A DNA stretch of 64,000 nt, taken from contig NZ_JAFLRG010000001.1 in the NCBI RefSeq assembly GCF_017315725.1, positions 1,054,001-1,118,000 on the forward strand, given 5' to 3'. Both the position numbers and the translations under genes were made by a program. Every line of letters starts with the position of its first letter. Position 1 is the stretch's first letter. Shown piece by piece: positions 10,324-19,061 of the stretch. This DNA comes from Trinickia acidisoli. Lineage in GTDB: Bacteria; Pseudomonadota; Gammaproteobacteria; Burkholderiales; Burkholderiaceae. The notes beneath the pieces were generated by a model. The model saw only the letters and a list, made by a program, of their open reading frames with translations. It was not told the origin of the DNA and searched no databases.

Positions 10324-10353
10324 GCACGGCGCTGGTTGAACGAAGCGCCGTGC
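10324..10353 (-). terminator. Hairpin between pcm and rhodanese genes
   Basis: A perfect 10-bp inverted repeat (GCACGGCGCT ... AGCGCCGTGC) lies just after the pcm stop. It lacks a clear T-run on the minus strand, so it may be a processing or attenuating hairpin rather than a classical terminator. A second GC-rich inverted repeat lies nearby at about 10291-10316. Confidence 0.5.
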
Positions 10354-10356
10354 CGA

Positions 10357-11010
10357 TTAAAACTTGAAGCGCGGCGGCTGAACGGCGCCTACTAGCGGCT
10401 CGATGTACGTTTCGAAGACGTCTGCCACGCGGAATTGTTTTTCGTCGATGCGCGTGATTACTTGCGCCTTCATGACGGGCGCGGTACCGACGAACGCGGC
10501 GAGCCGGCCGCCGATCTTCAACTGCTCGAGCATTTCCTGCGGCAGCACGGGCATGCCGCCCGACACGCAGATGACGTCGTAAGGGGCCGCCGCGGCCCAG
10601 CCGCGTGCGCCGTCGCCGAGCGCCGCTTCCGCATTCGTCACGCCGTTTTCGGCGAGATTGCGCTTGGCGAGTTCGACCAGCTCCGGCTCGATGTCGACGG
10701 TCAGCACGTGACGGGCGCGGTGCGCCAGCAGCGCGGCCATGTAGCCCGAGCCCGCGCCGATTTCCAGCACGCTCTCGTGCTTCTTCACGGCCAGTTCCTG
10801 CAGGATGCGCGCTTCGACGCGCGGGAAGAGCATATGCTCGCCCGCGGGCAGCGGTATTTCGAGATCGGCGAATGCGATGTCGCGATAGACGGCGGGAACG
10901 AAGTTTTCGCGCTTGACGATCGACAGCAGATTCAGCACGTCCTGGTCCAGCACGTCCCAGGGGCGAATTTGTTGTTCGATCATGTTGAAACGGGCTTGCT
11001 CGATGTTCAT
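10357..11010 (-). CDS. pcm: Protein-L-isoaspartate O-methyltransferase
   Basis: Repairs isoaspartyl residues in damaged proteins using S-adenosylmethionine. The 217-aa protein has FNMIEQQIRPWDV at the N-terminus, the SAM-binding motif VLEIGAGSGYMAALLA, VDIEPELVELA, and DGARGWAAAAPYDVICVSGG. The start at 11010 (MNIEQARFNMIEQQ) matches the family; an earlier in-frame start at 11082 adds 24 non-conserved residues. Confidence 0.93.
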   Translation of the reverse strand: MNIEQARFNMIEQQIRPWDVLDQDVLNLLSIVKRENFVPAVYRDIAFADLEIPLPAGEHMLFPRVEARILQELAVKKHESVLEIGAGSGYMAALLAHRARHVLTVDIEPELVELAKRNLAENGVTNAEAALGDGARGWAAAAPYDVICVSGGMPVLPQEMLEQLKIGGRLAAFVGTAPVMKAQVITRIDEKQFRVADVFETYIEPLVGAVQPPRFKF

Positions 11011-11105
11011 GGCGATGGCGACTTGACGGACTTGGACGTAGCGGTTCGGTGCGGCGGGAAAGAAACGACGGGATTGTACCAAACCGGGTGGCCGCGACGC
11101 GGCGC

Positions 11106-11363
11106 TCAGCGTTTGCTGCGCTTGATCTGCGCCTCGAACGCCGCGTCGAGCTTGCTGACCCGCTTGGGCTTGGCGGGCGAGACGGCGTCGACGTACGCGA
11201 CGAAGGCGTCGAGCGGCAGCGGCTCCGAGAGCGGCAGCTCCACGCCGCTCGCGCGATCGACGAGACGAAAGAGGCCGCCCGACATGCCGATGGCCGCGTA
11301 GTGGGAATTGCCGGTGCGCTCCTTGAGCTTTTGCACCGCGTAAATGGCGCGCGTGCTGCGCAT
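11106..11363 (-). CDS. Conserved hypothetical protein, 85 aa
   Basis: A small basic protein starting [20 protein letters not shown] and ending in [15 protein letters not shown]. The region [20 protein letters not shown] looks like a compact folded domain. I recognise it only as a protein commonly kept near pcm/trmB-type loci in Burkholderia-like genomes and assign no function. The frame is open upstream to 11573 but the ATG at 11363 gives a sensible start. Confidence 0.7.
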   Translation of the reverse strand: MRSTRAIYAVQKLKERTGNSHYAAIGMSGGLFRLVDRASGVELPLSEPLPLDAFVAYVDAVSPAKPKRVSKLDAAFEAQIKRSKR

Positions 11364-11494
11364 GCTTCGATCCTCTAAAATCGCGGAAGAAACCGCTACT
11401 TTACCAAGCCGCGCGTCGCAGCATTCCGCGTTGCGCGCGGAGCGTCGGCGGAAGTGAGCAGAAGTGGGCAGAAGTCGGGCCCGAGCGCGCCGGT

Positions 11495-11830
11495 GTGTTG
11501 CTCCCAATCGAGAACCTCGCAGTGAATGTTTCCCGTTCGTCTCCCGCCTCTGAGCACGCACCCGAGCACGCATGCCGCCCCGGTTGCGGCGCCTGCTGCA
11601 TCGCGCCCTCGATCACGAGCCCGATTCCGGGGATGCCGGACGGCAAGCCGGCCGGGGTACGTTGCGTCCAGCTCGACGAGCAAGCGCGCTGCCGCATCTT
11701 CGGGCGCCCCGAGCGGCCCGCTTGCTGCTCGGGTTTGCAGCCCGATCCGCAGATGTGCGGCACTTCGCGCACGCAGGCACTCGCGTGGCTCGCGCAACTC
11801 GAAGCGGACACGCGGCCGGCCGGCGCTTAA
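11495..11830 (+). CDS. YkgJ-type cysteine-cluster protein
   Basis: The protein holds the cysteine pattern of the YkgJ family: [12 protein letters not shown] near residues 27-38, then [21 protein letters not shown] and MCG, about nine Cys in 111 aa. Such proteins are predicted to bind zinc or an iron-sulfur cluster; function is unknown. The start is uncertain: GTG at 11495 or GTG at 11522 are both possible and neither has a convincing ribosome-binding site. Confidence 0.82.
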   Translation: MLLPIENLAVNVSRSSPASEHAPEHACRPGCGACCIAPSITSPIPGMPDGKPAGVRCVQLDEQARCRIFGRPERPACCSGLQPDPQMCGTSRTQALAWLAQLEADTRPAGA

Positions 11831-11969
11831 TGTTTGGCCGTGGTTTGGCCGCGGTTCGCACCGCGCTCAGCGCGCAACCGCAGCGCCATGAATCGAAATC
11901 GACCGAGGCGATTCGAATGACGATGACAGTGGCAGTCAAGGTAACAAGCAGGACATCAGGAGGTCATGC

Positions 11970-12563
11970 ATGACGCACGCCGTTGCGCCCCGTCGGCGCA
12001 GATTGTTGGGCTTGGCTTGCGCGGCGGCCATCGCCGCGAGCCTTAACTTGCCGCTCTCGGCGTGCGGGAGTTCGACGTTTCCGTTCATCCCCGATCACTA
12101 CACGTTTTCGCGCGCGCAGGTGCAGGAGGCGGTGGCGCGGAAGTTTCCGTACCGGCGCACGGTGTCGCAGCTATTCGACGTTGCACTGACGAATCCCGTC
12201 GTCGGGTTCGAGCCCGGTGCCAATCGCGTGACCGTCCACGTCGATGCCCACATCGCAAGCCCCTTCTTGCAGCAGCCGGTCGACGGCGCGTTCATGCTGA
12301 CGAGCCAGCTCGAGTACGACGCGCCGAGCCACGCCGTTGTGCTGCGTTCCCCGAGTGTCGAGCGCGTCGAGGTGGATGGCGAGGCGCGCGCCTATCGCCA
12401 GCAGATCGAGGCGGCCGGCGGGCTCGCCGCCGCGCAGTGGCTCGACGGCTATCCGATCTACACGTTCAAGCCCGAGCAACTGCAGTTCGCCGGCGTGAAC
12501 TTCGAACCCGGTACAATCACGATCCTTACAAACGGCATACGCGTGCAGATCGTCGAAAAATGA
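11970..12563 (+). CDS. DUF1439 (YceB-like) lipoprotein
   Basis: A 197-aa predicted lipoprotein: basic N-terminus, hydrophobic segment and lipobox LSAC (Cys32), followed by a DUF1439-like domain (FSRAQVQEAVARKFPYRR, PVDGAFMLTSQLEYD). E. coli YceB is the best-known relative, with no firm function. A strong ribosome-binding site (AGGAGGT) precedes the ATG. It is 72 bp upstream of uppP on the same strand. Confidence 0.87.
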   Translation: MTHAVAPRRRRLLGLACAAAIAASLNLPLSACGSSTFPFIPDHYTFSRAQVQEAVARKFPYRRTVSQLFDVALTNPVVGFEPGANRVTVHVDAHIASPFLQQPVDGAFMLTSQLEYDAPSHAVVLRSPSVERVEVDGEARAYRQQIEAAGGLAAAQWLDGYPIYTFKPEQLQFAGVNFEPGTITILTNGIRVQIVEK

Positions 12564-12635
12564 CAAGCGCGCGGCCGCGAGAGGCCGCGCAGGCGTCACC
12601 ATCCGGCCCGCTCGCGTTTTCGAGAGAGGGCATCG

Positions 12636-13472
12636 ATGGACTGGGTATTGATCGGCAAGGCGCTGATTCTCGGCATCGTCGAAGGGTTGACGGAATTTCT
12701 TCCCGTCTCGAGTACGGGGCATCTGATCGTCGTCGGCAGCTTGCTCGACTTCAACGACGAAGCGGCGAAGACCTTCCACGTCGTCATCCAGTTCGGCGCC
12801 ATTCTGGCCGTCTGCTGGGAATATCGGTGGCGCATCGGCCGTGTGGCTGCGGGCGTGTGGGGCGATGCGACGCAGCGCCGCTTCGCGCTGAACGTCGTCA
12901 TCGCGACGATCCCGGCTGCCGTGCTGGGGCTTTGCTTCGAAGCCGCGATCAAGGAGGCGCTGTTTGCGCCGGTACCTGTCGCGCTCGCGCTCGTGGCGGG
13001 CGGTATCGTAATCCTATGGGTTCAAGCGCGCGAGCGCCGGCAAGGCGGCGCGTCGGGGCGCATTCGGACGATCGACGAGCTTCGCCCGCTCGATGCGCTC
13101 AAAGTCGGATGCGCGCAGTGCTGCGCCTTGATTCCGGGCGTGTCGCGCTCGGGTTCGACGATCATCGGGGCGATGCTGCTCGGGGTCGAACGTCGCGTCG
13201 CGACAGAATTCTCTTTCTTCCTCGCCATTCCCGTCATCGTTGGCGCGACGCTATATGAGCTCGTCAAGCATCGCGGCGCGGCATTCGTCGATATGGCCGA
13301 CATCCTGACGGCGGGCACGTTCGCGGCGTTCGTCAGCGCCTTCGTTTGCGTGCGATGGCTGCTGCGCTATCTGGCCACGCACGACTTCACGGCGTTCGCC
13401 TGGTATCGCATCGCGTTCGGGATGGTCGTGCTCGTCATCGGCTACGGCGACGCGCTCGATTGGGGTGGCTAA
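12636..13472 (+). CDS. uppP: Undecaprenyl-diphosphatase UppP/BacA
   Basis: An integral membrane phosphatase that recycles undecaprenyl pyrophosphate to the carrier lipid for peptidoglycan and O-antigen synthesis; it also gives bacitracin resistance. The 278-aa protein has the two signature regions: [18 protein letters not shown] (about 12-29) and [15 protein letters not shown], plus multiple hydrophobic segments. The family length is about 270 aa. Confidence 0.95.
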   Translation: MDWVLIGKALILGIVEGLTEFLPVSSTGHLIVVGSLLDFNDEAAKTFHVVIQFGAILAVCWEYRWRIGRVAAGVWGDATQRRFALNVVIATIPAAVLGLCFEAAIKEALFAPVPVALALVAGGIVILWVQARERRQGGASGRIRTIDELRPLDALKVGCAQCCALIPGVSRSGSTIIGAMLLGVERRVATEFSFFLAIPVIVGATLYELVKHRGAAFVDMADILTAGTFAAFVSAFVCVRWLLRYLATHDFTAFAWYRIAFGMVVLVIGYGDALDWGG

Positions 13473-13506
13473 CCGCGTCGCCCTACTGACGCTCGCGCTG
13501 CGCGGC

Positions 13507-14295
13507 TTATTGCGCGCGGCGTTTGAAGACGAGGTCCCAAACGCCGTGGCCGAGCCGCAGGCCGCGCCGCTCGAATTTCGTCACTGGCCGGTAGTCGGGC
13601 CGCGGGGCATAGCCGTCGGCCGTGTTCTCCAGCGCCGGATCGGCACCGAGCACGTCGAGCATCTGCTCCGCGTAGTTCTGCCAATCGGTCGCGCAGTGCA
13701 GATAAGCGCCTGGTTTCAAACGCGAGGCCAGCAACGCGACGAACGGCGGCTGGATCAGCCGGCGTTTGTGATGCCGCGCCTTGTGCCATGGATCGGGAAA
13801 GAAGATGTGCACGCCGTCGAGCGTGCCCGGCTCGATCATCTGCTCGATCACTTCTACCGCGTCGTGCTGGATGATCCGAATGTTCGTTAGTTGCTGCTCG
13901 TCGATGAGCTTGAGCAGCGCGCCGACGCCGGGTTCGTGCACTTCGACGCCGATGAAATCGTCATCGCGCCGTGCGCCGGCGATTTCGGCCGTGGTGGCGC
14001 CCATGCCGAAGCCGATCTCGAGCACGCGCGGCGCGTGTCGGCCGAACAGCGTGCCCCAGTTCGCGGCGCTGGGGGTGTAGGGGACGACGAAGCGGGGCCC
14101 CAGTTCGTCGAGCGCGCGGCGCTGGCCCGTCGATACGCGGCCGGCGCGCGTGACGAAGCTGCGGATGCGGCGCGGAAAAGCAGGCGTGTCGCCGGCGGGC
14201 GGCGTTGCATCGCCGGCATCGTGGACGTCGTGGGCGTGGTCGGCATTGCCGAGGGCTTCGGGCGGCAGGCCCGTATCGTTTGGATCGTGAATCAT
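13507..14295 (-). CDS. trmB: tRNA (guanine-N7)-methyltransferase
   Basis: Methylates G46 in the variable loop of tRNAs. The protein (262 aa) has a family-specific SAM motif [29 protein letters not shown], and the substrate-binding [16 protein letters not shown] block. An N-terminal extension of about 45 residues rich in Asp, His and Ala ([12 protein letters not shown]) precedes the conserved RSFVTRAGR, as in other Burkholderia TrmB proteins. It converges on uppP. Confidence 0.95.
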   Translation of the reverse strand: MIHDPNDTGLPPEALGNADHAHDVHDAGDATPPAGDTPAFPRRIRSFVTRAGRVSTGQRRALDELGPRFVVPYTPSAANWGTLFGRHAPRVLEIGFGMGATTAEIAGARRDDDFIGVEVHEPGVGALLKLIDEQQLTNIRIIQHDAVEVIEQMIEPGTLDGVHIFFPDPWHKARHHKRRLIQPPFVALLASRLKPGAYLHCATDWQNYAEQMLDVLGADPALENTADGYAPRPDYRPVTKFERRGLRLGHGVWDLVFKRRAQ

Positions 14296-14335
14296 CGTGT
14301 TCTAACAAACAGTAAGGCAACGGCGACCGGCGACA

Positions 14336-14361
14336 TGAAAAAGCCGCCAACAGGGCGGCTT
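14336..14361 (-). terminator. Intrinsic terminator
   Basis: On the minus strand the hairpin AAGCCGCC-loop-GGCGGCTT is followed by TTTC, forming a short rho-independent terminator. It lies downstream of the small gene at 14482-14703 and upstream of trmB, so it would insulate trmB. Confidence 0.75.
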
Positions 14362-14481
14362 GCGTGTCGGGTGCAGGCCGGCGCGCGGCCGGCATGGGTA
14401 ATGGGCGAGATTGTAGACGAGAGCGCGGCGCCCGTGAAATCTCAGGGCTGCTTGTGCGCATGGGGCGACGACGCTGCGCGT

Positions 14482-14703
14482 TCAGTTGGACACGATCACA
14501 TGGACGCGATTCGGAAACTCCAACTCGAACTCGAGCGTGCGCCCGACGCGCACATTGAGCAGCAGACGGTCGACGTCTTGCACCATTTGTTGATGGCGCT
14601 CGGCTTCATGCTGCGGCTTTTCACGCGAGTCGGCGGCGAGCGCTTGACGCGTGTCGACGAGCAATGCAATGGCGCTCGTACGTGACATGAAATACCGTTC
14701 CAT
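14482..14703 (-). CDS. Small hypothetical protein, 73 aa
   Basis: Reads MERYFMSRTSAIALLVDTRQ then a charged helix (DSREKPQHEAERHQQM) and a final beta-like LLLNVRVGRTLEFELEF. The second ATG at 14688 is an alternative start. It ends about 120 bp before a good minus-strand terminator, which supports a real transcript. No family is recognised and the coding call is moderate. Confidence 0.5.
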   Translation of the reverse strand: MERYFMSRTSAIALLVDTRQALAADSREKPQHEAERHQQMVQDVDRLLLNVRVGRTLEFELEFPNRVHVIVSN

Positions 14704-14970
14704 CGTTATCGATTGTGCAGGAAGTGGGACTGGCGGCGCCCGAGTTGGGCTGCGATAGGCCGAGTTCCCTATCGACAGCAAAGCGGGCCGGAAATTCCTC
14801 GATGCTTGAAGGGGCTCGATCCATCCGCGCGGCGAGTGCGGCGGACCGAGTGCGAGGGCCGGCGCAGTCGTGCGGCGGGGAAACCGATGCATACACAGTG
14901 GTGCGTGGCGCGCGATTTTTCAAGCCCGGCGAACCGCTTGAGCGTTCCTGGTCGGAGGCACTCAGAGCGA

Positions 14971-15405
14971 CTAAGGACAGCTATTGGCCGAGAGAGTACG
15001 CGTCATTTGCCTGGTGCGGTCGGTCGCGCACATCGCCACCTCGGCCGGCAGCATCGAGCCGTCACCCCATTGCGCTTGCGCCGATTCGCGACAGGCTTGG
15101 TCGCGCCGTTTTTGCCAGGCGGCGACTTTTTGCGCGAGTACGGCTCCGCACTTGGGCGAGGTAGCGCGTTTCTCGGCGATGAGCTGCTGCAATGCGTGCT
15201 CGGCTGCGAGTTCGTCGCGCCACGCGCAGAACTTCATGCTGGTTTGATTGGCATCGCAGGTGGCGAGCAGCGTGGTGATAGCGCCAGGGCTCATGCCACT
15301 GCGTGCGGCCAGTTCTTCGGTGAGCGTTTGCGCGGACGCGACGGCCGACACCGAGAGAAAAGCGAGCAGGAACAGAATGCGTTTCGTTAGTTTTTCCGCC
15401 GACAT
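14971..15405 (-). CDS. LprI-family (DUF1311-like) secreted protein
   Basis: A 144-aa protein with a clear signal peptide (KRILFLLAFLSVSAVASAQ, cleavage after about residue 26) and six cysteines in the mature part. The motifs WQKRRDQACRESAQAQWGDG and MCATDRTRQMTRTL match the LprI / DUF1311 family, whose mycobacterial member inhibits lysozyme. Periplasmic location and a protective role are inferred only from the family. It stands alone on the minus strand. Confidence 0.75.
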   Translation of the reverse strand: MSAEKLTKRILFLLAFLSVSAVASAQTLTEELAARSGMSPGAITTLLATCDANQTSMKFCAWRDELAAEHALQQLIAEKRATSPKCGAVLAQKVAAWQKRRDQACRESAQAQWGDGSMLPAEVAMCATDRTRQMTRTLSANSCP

Positions 15406-15610
15406 GACAGGCTCACGTCATCAGAGGCAACGTGCCGACTCCGGATGAAGCGCCGAGGAGAAATGCTGCAGCGAGCGATCGGAATCCAACCCAGAATCCC
15501 GCGGATCCCGATGATCCCAGATAGCGGGAAAGGGAGCGGGCGCGAAGCTCATACGTCTTAAACGAACTGCAGCGCAGTATAGCAAGTCTGTGCAAACCCG
15601 AGGATCGGAT

Positions 15611-15958
15611 ATGAACGACTCGCTATGGGCCGAGGTTGAATCGTTCGTCCGCACCGAGCGAGGCTTGCTCAAACACAAGGGGATCACGCCCGCCACAACG
15701 CTCGAAGACGCCCTCGGTATCAGTGGTATTGAGGGCGAAGCGTTCATGGAAGCCTTTTTCGCCCGCTTCAAGGTCGACGAAGGCGACTTCGCGTCTGGGC
15801 GCTACTTCATGGACGAGGGGTCCGGTCTGCTGCTTATGCTCTTCACCGCGTTGTCGAGAAAGCGACGGGCGGGACTCGAACGGGTTCCGTTAACGCTCGG
15901 CATGACGCATCGCCGCTATAGTCGCCGTGCGGGGAAATGCTGCCTGTTGATGCCATGA
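15611..15958 (+). CDS. DUF1493-family protein, C-terminus possibly frameshifted
   Basis: A 115-aa protein starting MNDSLWAEVESFVRTERG, with the family core LGISGIEGEAFMEAFFARFKVDEGDFASGRYFMDEGSG and LERVPLTLGM. The shape recalls acyl-carrier-protein-like folds, but no phosphopantetheine serine is obvious. After LTLGM the sequence turns into an Arg/Cys-rich tail (RRYSRRAGKCC) unlike the family; reading one base further along after GGCATGA gives MRIAAIVAVRG, closer to the expected helix, so a recent frameshift near 15905 is possible. A second, decayed copy lies at 17848-18221. Confidence 0.65.
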   Translation: MNDSLWAEVESFVRTERGLLKHKGITPATTLEDALGISGIEGEAFMEAFFARFKVDEGDFASGRYFMDEGSGLLLMLFTALSRKRRAGLERVPLTLGMTHRRYSRRAGKCCLLMP

Positions 15959-15990
15959 CGCCTTAGTTTGCGGCGCCTCGGCAGGGAGGC

Positions 15991-16064
15991 TGGAGCGGGC
16001 GATGGGAATCGAACCCACGGCTCTAGCTTGGGAAGCTAGGGTATTACCATTATACGACGCCCGC
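15991..16064 (-). tRNA. tRNA-Gly (anticodon CCC)
   Basis: The minus strand folds as a full cloverleaf: acceptor GCGGGCG/CGCCCGC, D-arm GTATAATGGTAATAC, anticodon stem CTAGC/GCTAG around loop TTCCCAA (anticodon CCC), T-arm GTGGG-TTCGATT-CCCAT and an encoded CCA end. The tRNA 3' end points towards the DUF1493 gene, and an insertion sequence begins about 50 bp from its 5' end. Confidence 0.95.
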
Positions 16065-16115
16065 AGAACACGCAATTCTACCGGGGTTTCGGCGGTTTGG
16101 GGAGGGGGAGCCTTG

Positions 16116-16196
16116 TCCAATGGCAAAGGAGTCTGGGCGGGGCGGCGTGATTCCAACGGCAAAGGAGTCTGAGCGGGGAGTTTTAGGGGTCGATCA
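16116..16196 (+). repeat. Tandem terminal repeats at IS left end
   Basis: Two copies of TCCAAYGGCAAAGGAGTCTG start at 16116 and 16153, each followed by RGCGGGG. Repeated motifs at one end are typical transposase-binding sites. The second copy is followed by AGTTTTAGGGGTCG, and AGGGGTCG is also found in the right end. Confidence 0.7.
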
Positions 16197-16203
16197 TTGC
16201 GCG

Positions 16204-17454
16204 ATGGTGATCGACATGAATACGACAAGGCTGGAGACGATCGGGCAAGTCCGGGAGTTCCTGGCGGGGGTCTGCGACGTTGAGCTGCACGTCGTTCAGG
16301 ACGAGGCTGAGCGACGACGGTTCGTTGAGCGCACGCTGCGTTGGTTCGGCTATTTTCGGCGGTCTCGCGGTGAGCGCGGGCTGCTGTTCGCCTATGTGCA
16401 GCGGGTCTCGGGCTACTCACGTGCCCACGTCATTCGACTCATTGCGCAGTACCGCGAGAGCGGCACGCTCGAGCAGCGTGAACGCGGCACGCGCACCCAA
16501 TTCCCACGTCGCTACACGGACGAGGATGTCGCCTTGCTGGTCGAACTGGACAGCCTGCACGACACGCTCTCGGGGGCGGCCACGCGGGCGCTGGCGCGGC
16601 GGGCCTGCCAGGTGTATGGCGATGCGCGCTACGAACGCTTGTCGCACATTTCCGTGTCGCACCTATACAACTTGCGCGCGGGCCAGGCGTACCGCCAGCG
16701 GCGCCTCACATGGACGAAGACGCGGCCCAGCCCGGTGCAGATCGCCGTGAGGAAGGCGCCGGCGCCTGAAGGCCTGCCCGGTTATATCCGTATCGATACG
16801 GTCCATCAAGGCGATCAGGACGGCGTCAAGGGCGTCTATCACGTCAACGCGGTGGACATCGTCACGCAATGGGAGGTCGTGGCCGCTGTCGAGCGCATCA
16901 GCGAGGCGTACCTGCTGCCGGTCATCGCGCTGATGCTCCAGAGTTTTCCGTTCGTGGTGCGCGGCTTTCACTCTGACGGTGGTAGCGAGTACATCAACCG
17001 CGACGTGGCTGGCCTGCTCGAGAAGTTGCGCATCGAGTTCACCCGCTCACGCCCGCGCCAGACCAACGACAACGCACTGGCCGAGTGCAAGAACGGCGCG
17101 GTCGTTCGCAAGCTCATCGGCTATGGGCACATCCCGCAGAGGCATGCCGCGGCGATCAACCGCTTCCACGAACAGGCGCTCAATCCGTACCTGAACTTCC
17201 ACCGGCCCTGTTACTTCGCCGTGGACACGGTGGATGCACGTGGGCGCATCCGCAAGAGCTACCCGAGCGAGCGGATCATGACGCCGTGGGACCGGCTGCG
17301 CTCGATCCCGGATTTCGAGCAGTACCTCAAGCCCGGCGTCACCGCCCAGACCCTTAGCGACACTGCCATGGCCATGACCGACTCCCAGGCCGCCCAGCAG
17401 CTTCAGGACATGCGCCGCAACCTGTTCGCATCGTTTCGTCGCAAACGAGCCTGA
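16204..17454 (+). CDS. IS transposase with rve/DDE integrase core
   Basis: The protein (416 aa from the ATG at 16204) starts with a helix-turn-helix region (YVQRVSGYSRAHVIRLIAQYR) and a second DNA-binding stretch, followed by an integrase core whose acidic triad can be read in RIDTVHQGDQ (first Asp), FHSDGGSEYIN (second Asp) and NALAECKNG (Glu). The C-terminus is basic (MRRNLFASFRRKRA). A start at 16120 is open but would lie inside the terminal repeats. It looks intact, so the element may still be mobile. Confidence 0.85.
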   Translation: MVIDMNTTRLETIGQVREFLAGVCDVELHVVQDEAERRRFVERTLRWFGYFRRSRGERGLLFAYVQRVSGYSRAHVIRLIAQYRESGTLEQRERGTRTQFPRRYTDEDVALLVELDSLHDTLSGAATRALARRACQVYGDARYERLSHISVSHLYNLRAGQAYRQRRLTWTKTRPSPVQIAVRKAPAPEGLPGYIRIDTVHQGDQDGVKGVYHVNAVDIVTQWEVVAAVERISEAYLLPVIALMLQSFPFVVRGFHSDGGSEYINRDVAGLLEKLRIEFTRSRPRQTNDNALAECKNGAVVRKLIGYGHIPQRHAAAINRFHEQALNPYLNFHRPCYFAVDTVDARGRIRKSYPSERIMTPWDRLRSIPDFEQYLKPGVTAQTLSDTAMAMTDSQAAQQLQDMRRNLFASFRRKRA

Positions 17455-17599
17455 GCCGCTGCCGGTGGCTACGGCATAATCCGGGGGCGGGAGTTGCCCA
17501 CCGCCGTGCCGGCCGTGGACAACTCCCGCTTTCCGATAGAGACACAGCGACCCCTGAACCCCACACCACCTACAGGTTCAGACTCATCTCAGGATTGGA

Positions 17600-17847
17600 A
17601 AATACTGGGGGTGTCATGGCTGCTGGCGTGAAAAGTGCAAATGACCGCTGGCAAACTACTCACCATGAAAGCCGCCTTGGATGCGCACTTTTTGAGATGC
17701 CTGCGTCACTTTGACTTTTCTTCCCCGCGCAATGACCGTGGCGACCACATCGAGAAGGAGCGCCACGGCGACTCACGTAAAGGTCCGTTTAAGCGCGGAC
17801 TTCGCTCAGCTACAAGCTGTGCGCATACGCGAGTCGCCCACCGATTT
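17600..17847. other. Non-coding remnant beside the IS
   Basis: No credible gene is seen between the IS right end and the broken DUF1493 copy. The stretch is of mixed composition and looks like decayed intergenic DNA. Confidence 0.4.
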
Positions 17848-18221
17848 TTACCTTTGTCCGCCGACGCTCGGCCGCGAGAGCGCGACTGAGTCCCACTTGC
17901 GATCGACGAGTGCCTTATGAAGCATATCAACAGTCATCGTTTCCCGTTTGAATGAATGTGGTTTTCTCATTAGCTTCATTACGAGGTGGTAAAGCATTCC
18001 TTCTCCTTCCATCAGGAAGTAGCGATGAAAGTCGTAATCGCCCCTGTCCAAGCAAAACACTTCAAAGAAGTGCTGCATGAATTCGTCGGCATCATCGCCG
18101 TGTTGGCCTAAATCCCCTTCGACTGTCGATTCTGGGTTATGGCTTTTTTCGATGAAATGCAGGCTTCCTTTCTGACGAACGCCTCAAGGTCTTCTCAAGA
18201 ATTTGCCGGTTCCGACGTCAT
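17848..18221 (-). pseudogene. DUF1493-family gene, stop codon plus frameshift
   Basis: Read from an ATG at 18221 on the minus strand, the start MTSEPANS is followed by an in-frame TGA exactly where the intact paralogue has Trp (MNDSLW). The frame then continues EDLEAFVRKEACISSKKAI, matching VESFVRTERG of the copy at 15611. The sequence next shifts frame in a run of six A within GAAAAAAGCC and goes on as STVEGDLGQHGDDADEFMQH and FFEVFCLDRGDYDFHRYF, ending with TMTVDMLHKALVDRKWDS, a good family C-terminus. Two independent lesions make it a pseudogene. It lies on the opposite strand from the other copy, on the far side of the IS. Confidence 0.75.
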
Positions 18222-18344
18222 GACGGGTGGCCTGCTTGAGCATAAGCGGCGAACGCGCGTCCGGCCGCAAGACCGATCAATAAACAAAGAATATGGGCGC
18301 GTTTCATTTCGAGACGCACGCCGGTGTTTGCACTGAGCAGTATG
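18222..18344. other. Short intergenic stretch
   Basis: Nothing recognisable between the DUF1493 pseudogene start and the small reading frame that follows rpsU. Confidence 0.4.
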
Positions 18345-18503
18345 CTATTCCGTCTTGGATGAATGCGTCTTCGTGCGCGATTTGACGGGGGCGGGTGCCT
18401 TGGGCGGTGGTACCCAATTGAGCGCGATGCCGAGCCCAGGCAGCGCCTTGGCTCGTTTTGACGTTGCCAACGCTTTGTCCCTGCGCGATAGATGTGTGGT
18501 CAT
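18345..18503 (-). CDS. Small basic protein downstream of rpsU, 52 aa
   Basis: A minus-strand frame starts MTTHLSRRDKALATSKRAKA and continues LPGLGIALNWVPPPKAPAPV before a Lys/Ser-rich end. It has a good ribosome-binding site (AAAGAGGA, 4-5 bases before the ATG). The protein is strongly basic and Pro-rich in the middle, reminiscent of ribosome- or nucleic-acid-associated small proteins, but no family is recognised. It follows rpsU on the same strand after 170 bp. Confidence 0.45.
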   Translation of the reverse strand: MTTHLSRRDKALATSKRAKALPGLGIALNWVPPPKAPAPVKSRTKTHSSKTE

Positions 18504-18673
18504 GCCGTCCTCTTTGTGTTTCACGCGCGATATCGACGATCAGCGTGGCCGGACGGTCGGATAGCCGTCGTATGGACGATATTCGATACGACGACAATCT
18601 CCCGCTCGCTATTCGAGCGAATCCGAACAAGGGAATCCCAGCAAGCGAATCGATGCAACGAGACGGGCTCGCG

Positions 18674-18886
18674 TCAGTATCGTTTCTTCGGCGGCATCGA
18701 GCGCTTGATCTGCGCGCGCAGACGCGCCACGGCACTGGCCTTCTTGCGCTTGCGCGCGGTGGTCGGTTTTTCGTAACTGCGCCGATCGCGCAGTTCGCGG
18801 ATCAGGCCGGTGCGTTCGATTTCTCGGCGAAAGCGCCGCAGGGCGACGTCGATGGGTTCGTTGAGCTTGGGGGTGACGGTAGTCAA
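18674..18886 (-). CDS. rpsU: 30S ribosomal protein S21 (paralogue)
   Basis: A 70-aa S21: [19 protein letters not shown], then [19 protein letters not shown] and a final MPPKKRY. S21 sits near the 3' end of 16S rRNA and helps initiation. Burkholderia genomes carry more than one rpsU; the start [12 protein letters not shown] is of the kind I associate with a secondary copy rather than the one before dnaG. It is not in the usual rpsU-dnaG-rpoD context. Confidence 0.9.
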   Translation of the reverse strand: MTTVTPKLNEPIDVALRRFRREIERTGLIRELRDRRSYEKPTTARKRKKASAVARLRAQIKRSMPPKKRY

Positions 18887-19061
18887 GTGGTTCCTTGGTG
18901 GAGGGAGGGAAGAACGTTCGGGGCAAGCGGTTTATCCGAGCTCGTCACGCCGCGTTCATGTCGGATCGTCGAGACAGTGCTCGACCCTCATGGTGAAAAT
19001 GGCGACGCAGGCGCTGCGAATGGATACGCGCGTCGTGCGTTCGTGACGGTCAACCCGGCGG

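Larger units (their letters stand above)
16116..17599 (+). mobile_element. Insertion sequence with one DDE transposase
   Basis: The element is bounded by imperfect terminal inverted repeats. The left end starts TCCAATGGCAAAGGAGTCTG (16116) and the right end, read on the minus strand from 17599, starts TCCAATCCTGAGATGAGTCT. Both share TCCAAT and GAGTCTG, with AGGGGTCG further inside. It holds one long transposase gene. The exact outer borders and a target duplication could not be fixed. The IS family is uncertain; the rve-type integrase core points to an IS481/ISNCY-like or related group. Confidence 0.75.

Noticed and set aside
11396..11811. Minus-strand open frames opposite the YkgJ-type gene
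   Set aside because: Shadows of the Cys-rich plus-strand gene; no motif or ribosome-binding site.
15991..18345. Genomic island integrated at tRNA-Gly
   Set aside because: No integrase and no repeat of the tRNA 3' end was seen on the DUF1493 side; the IS alone explains the mobile features.
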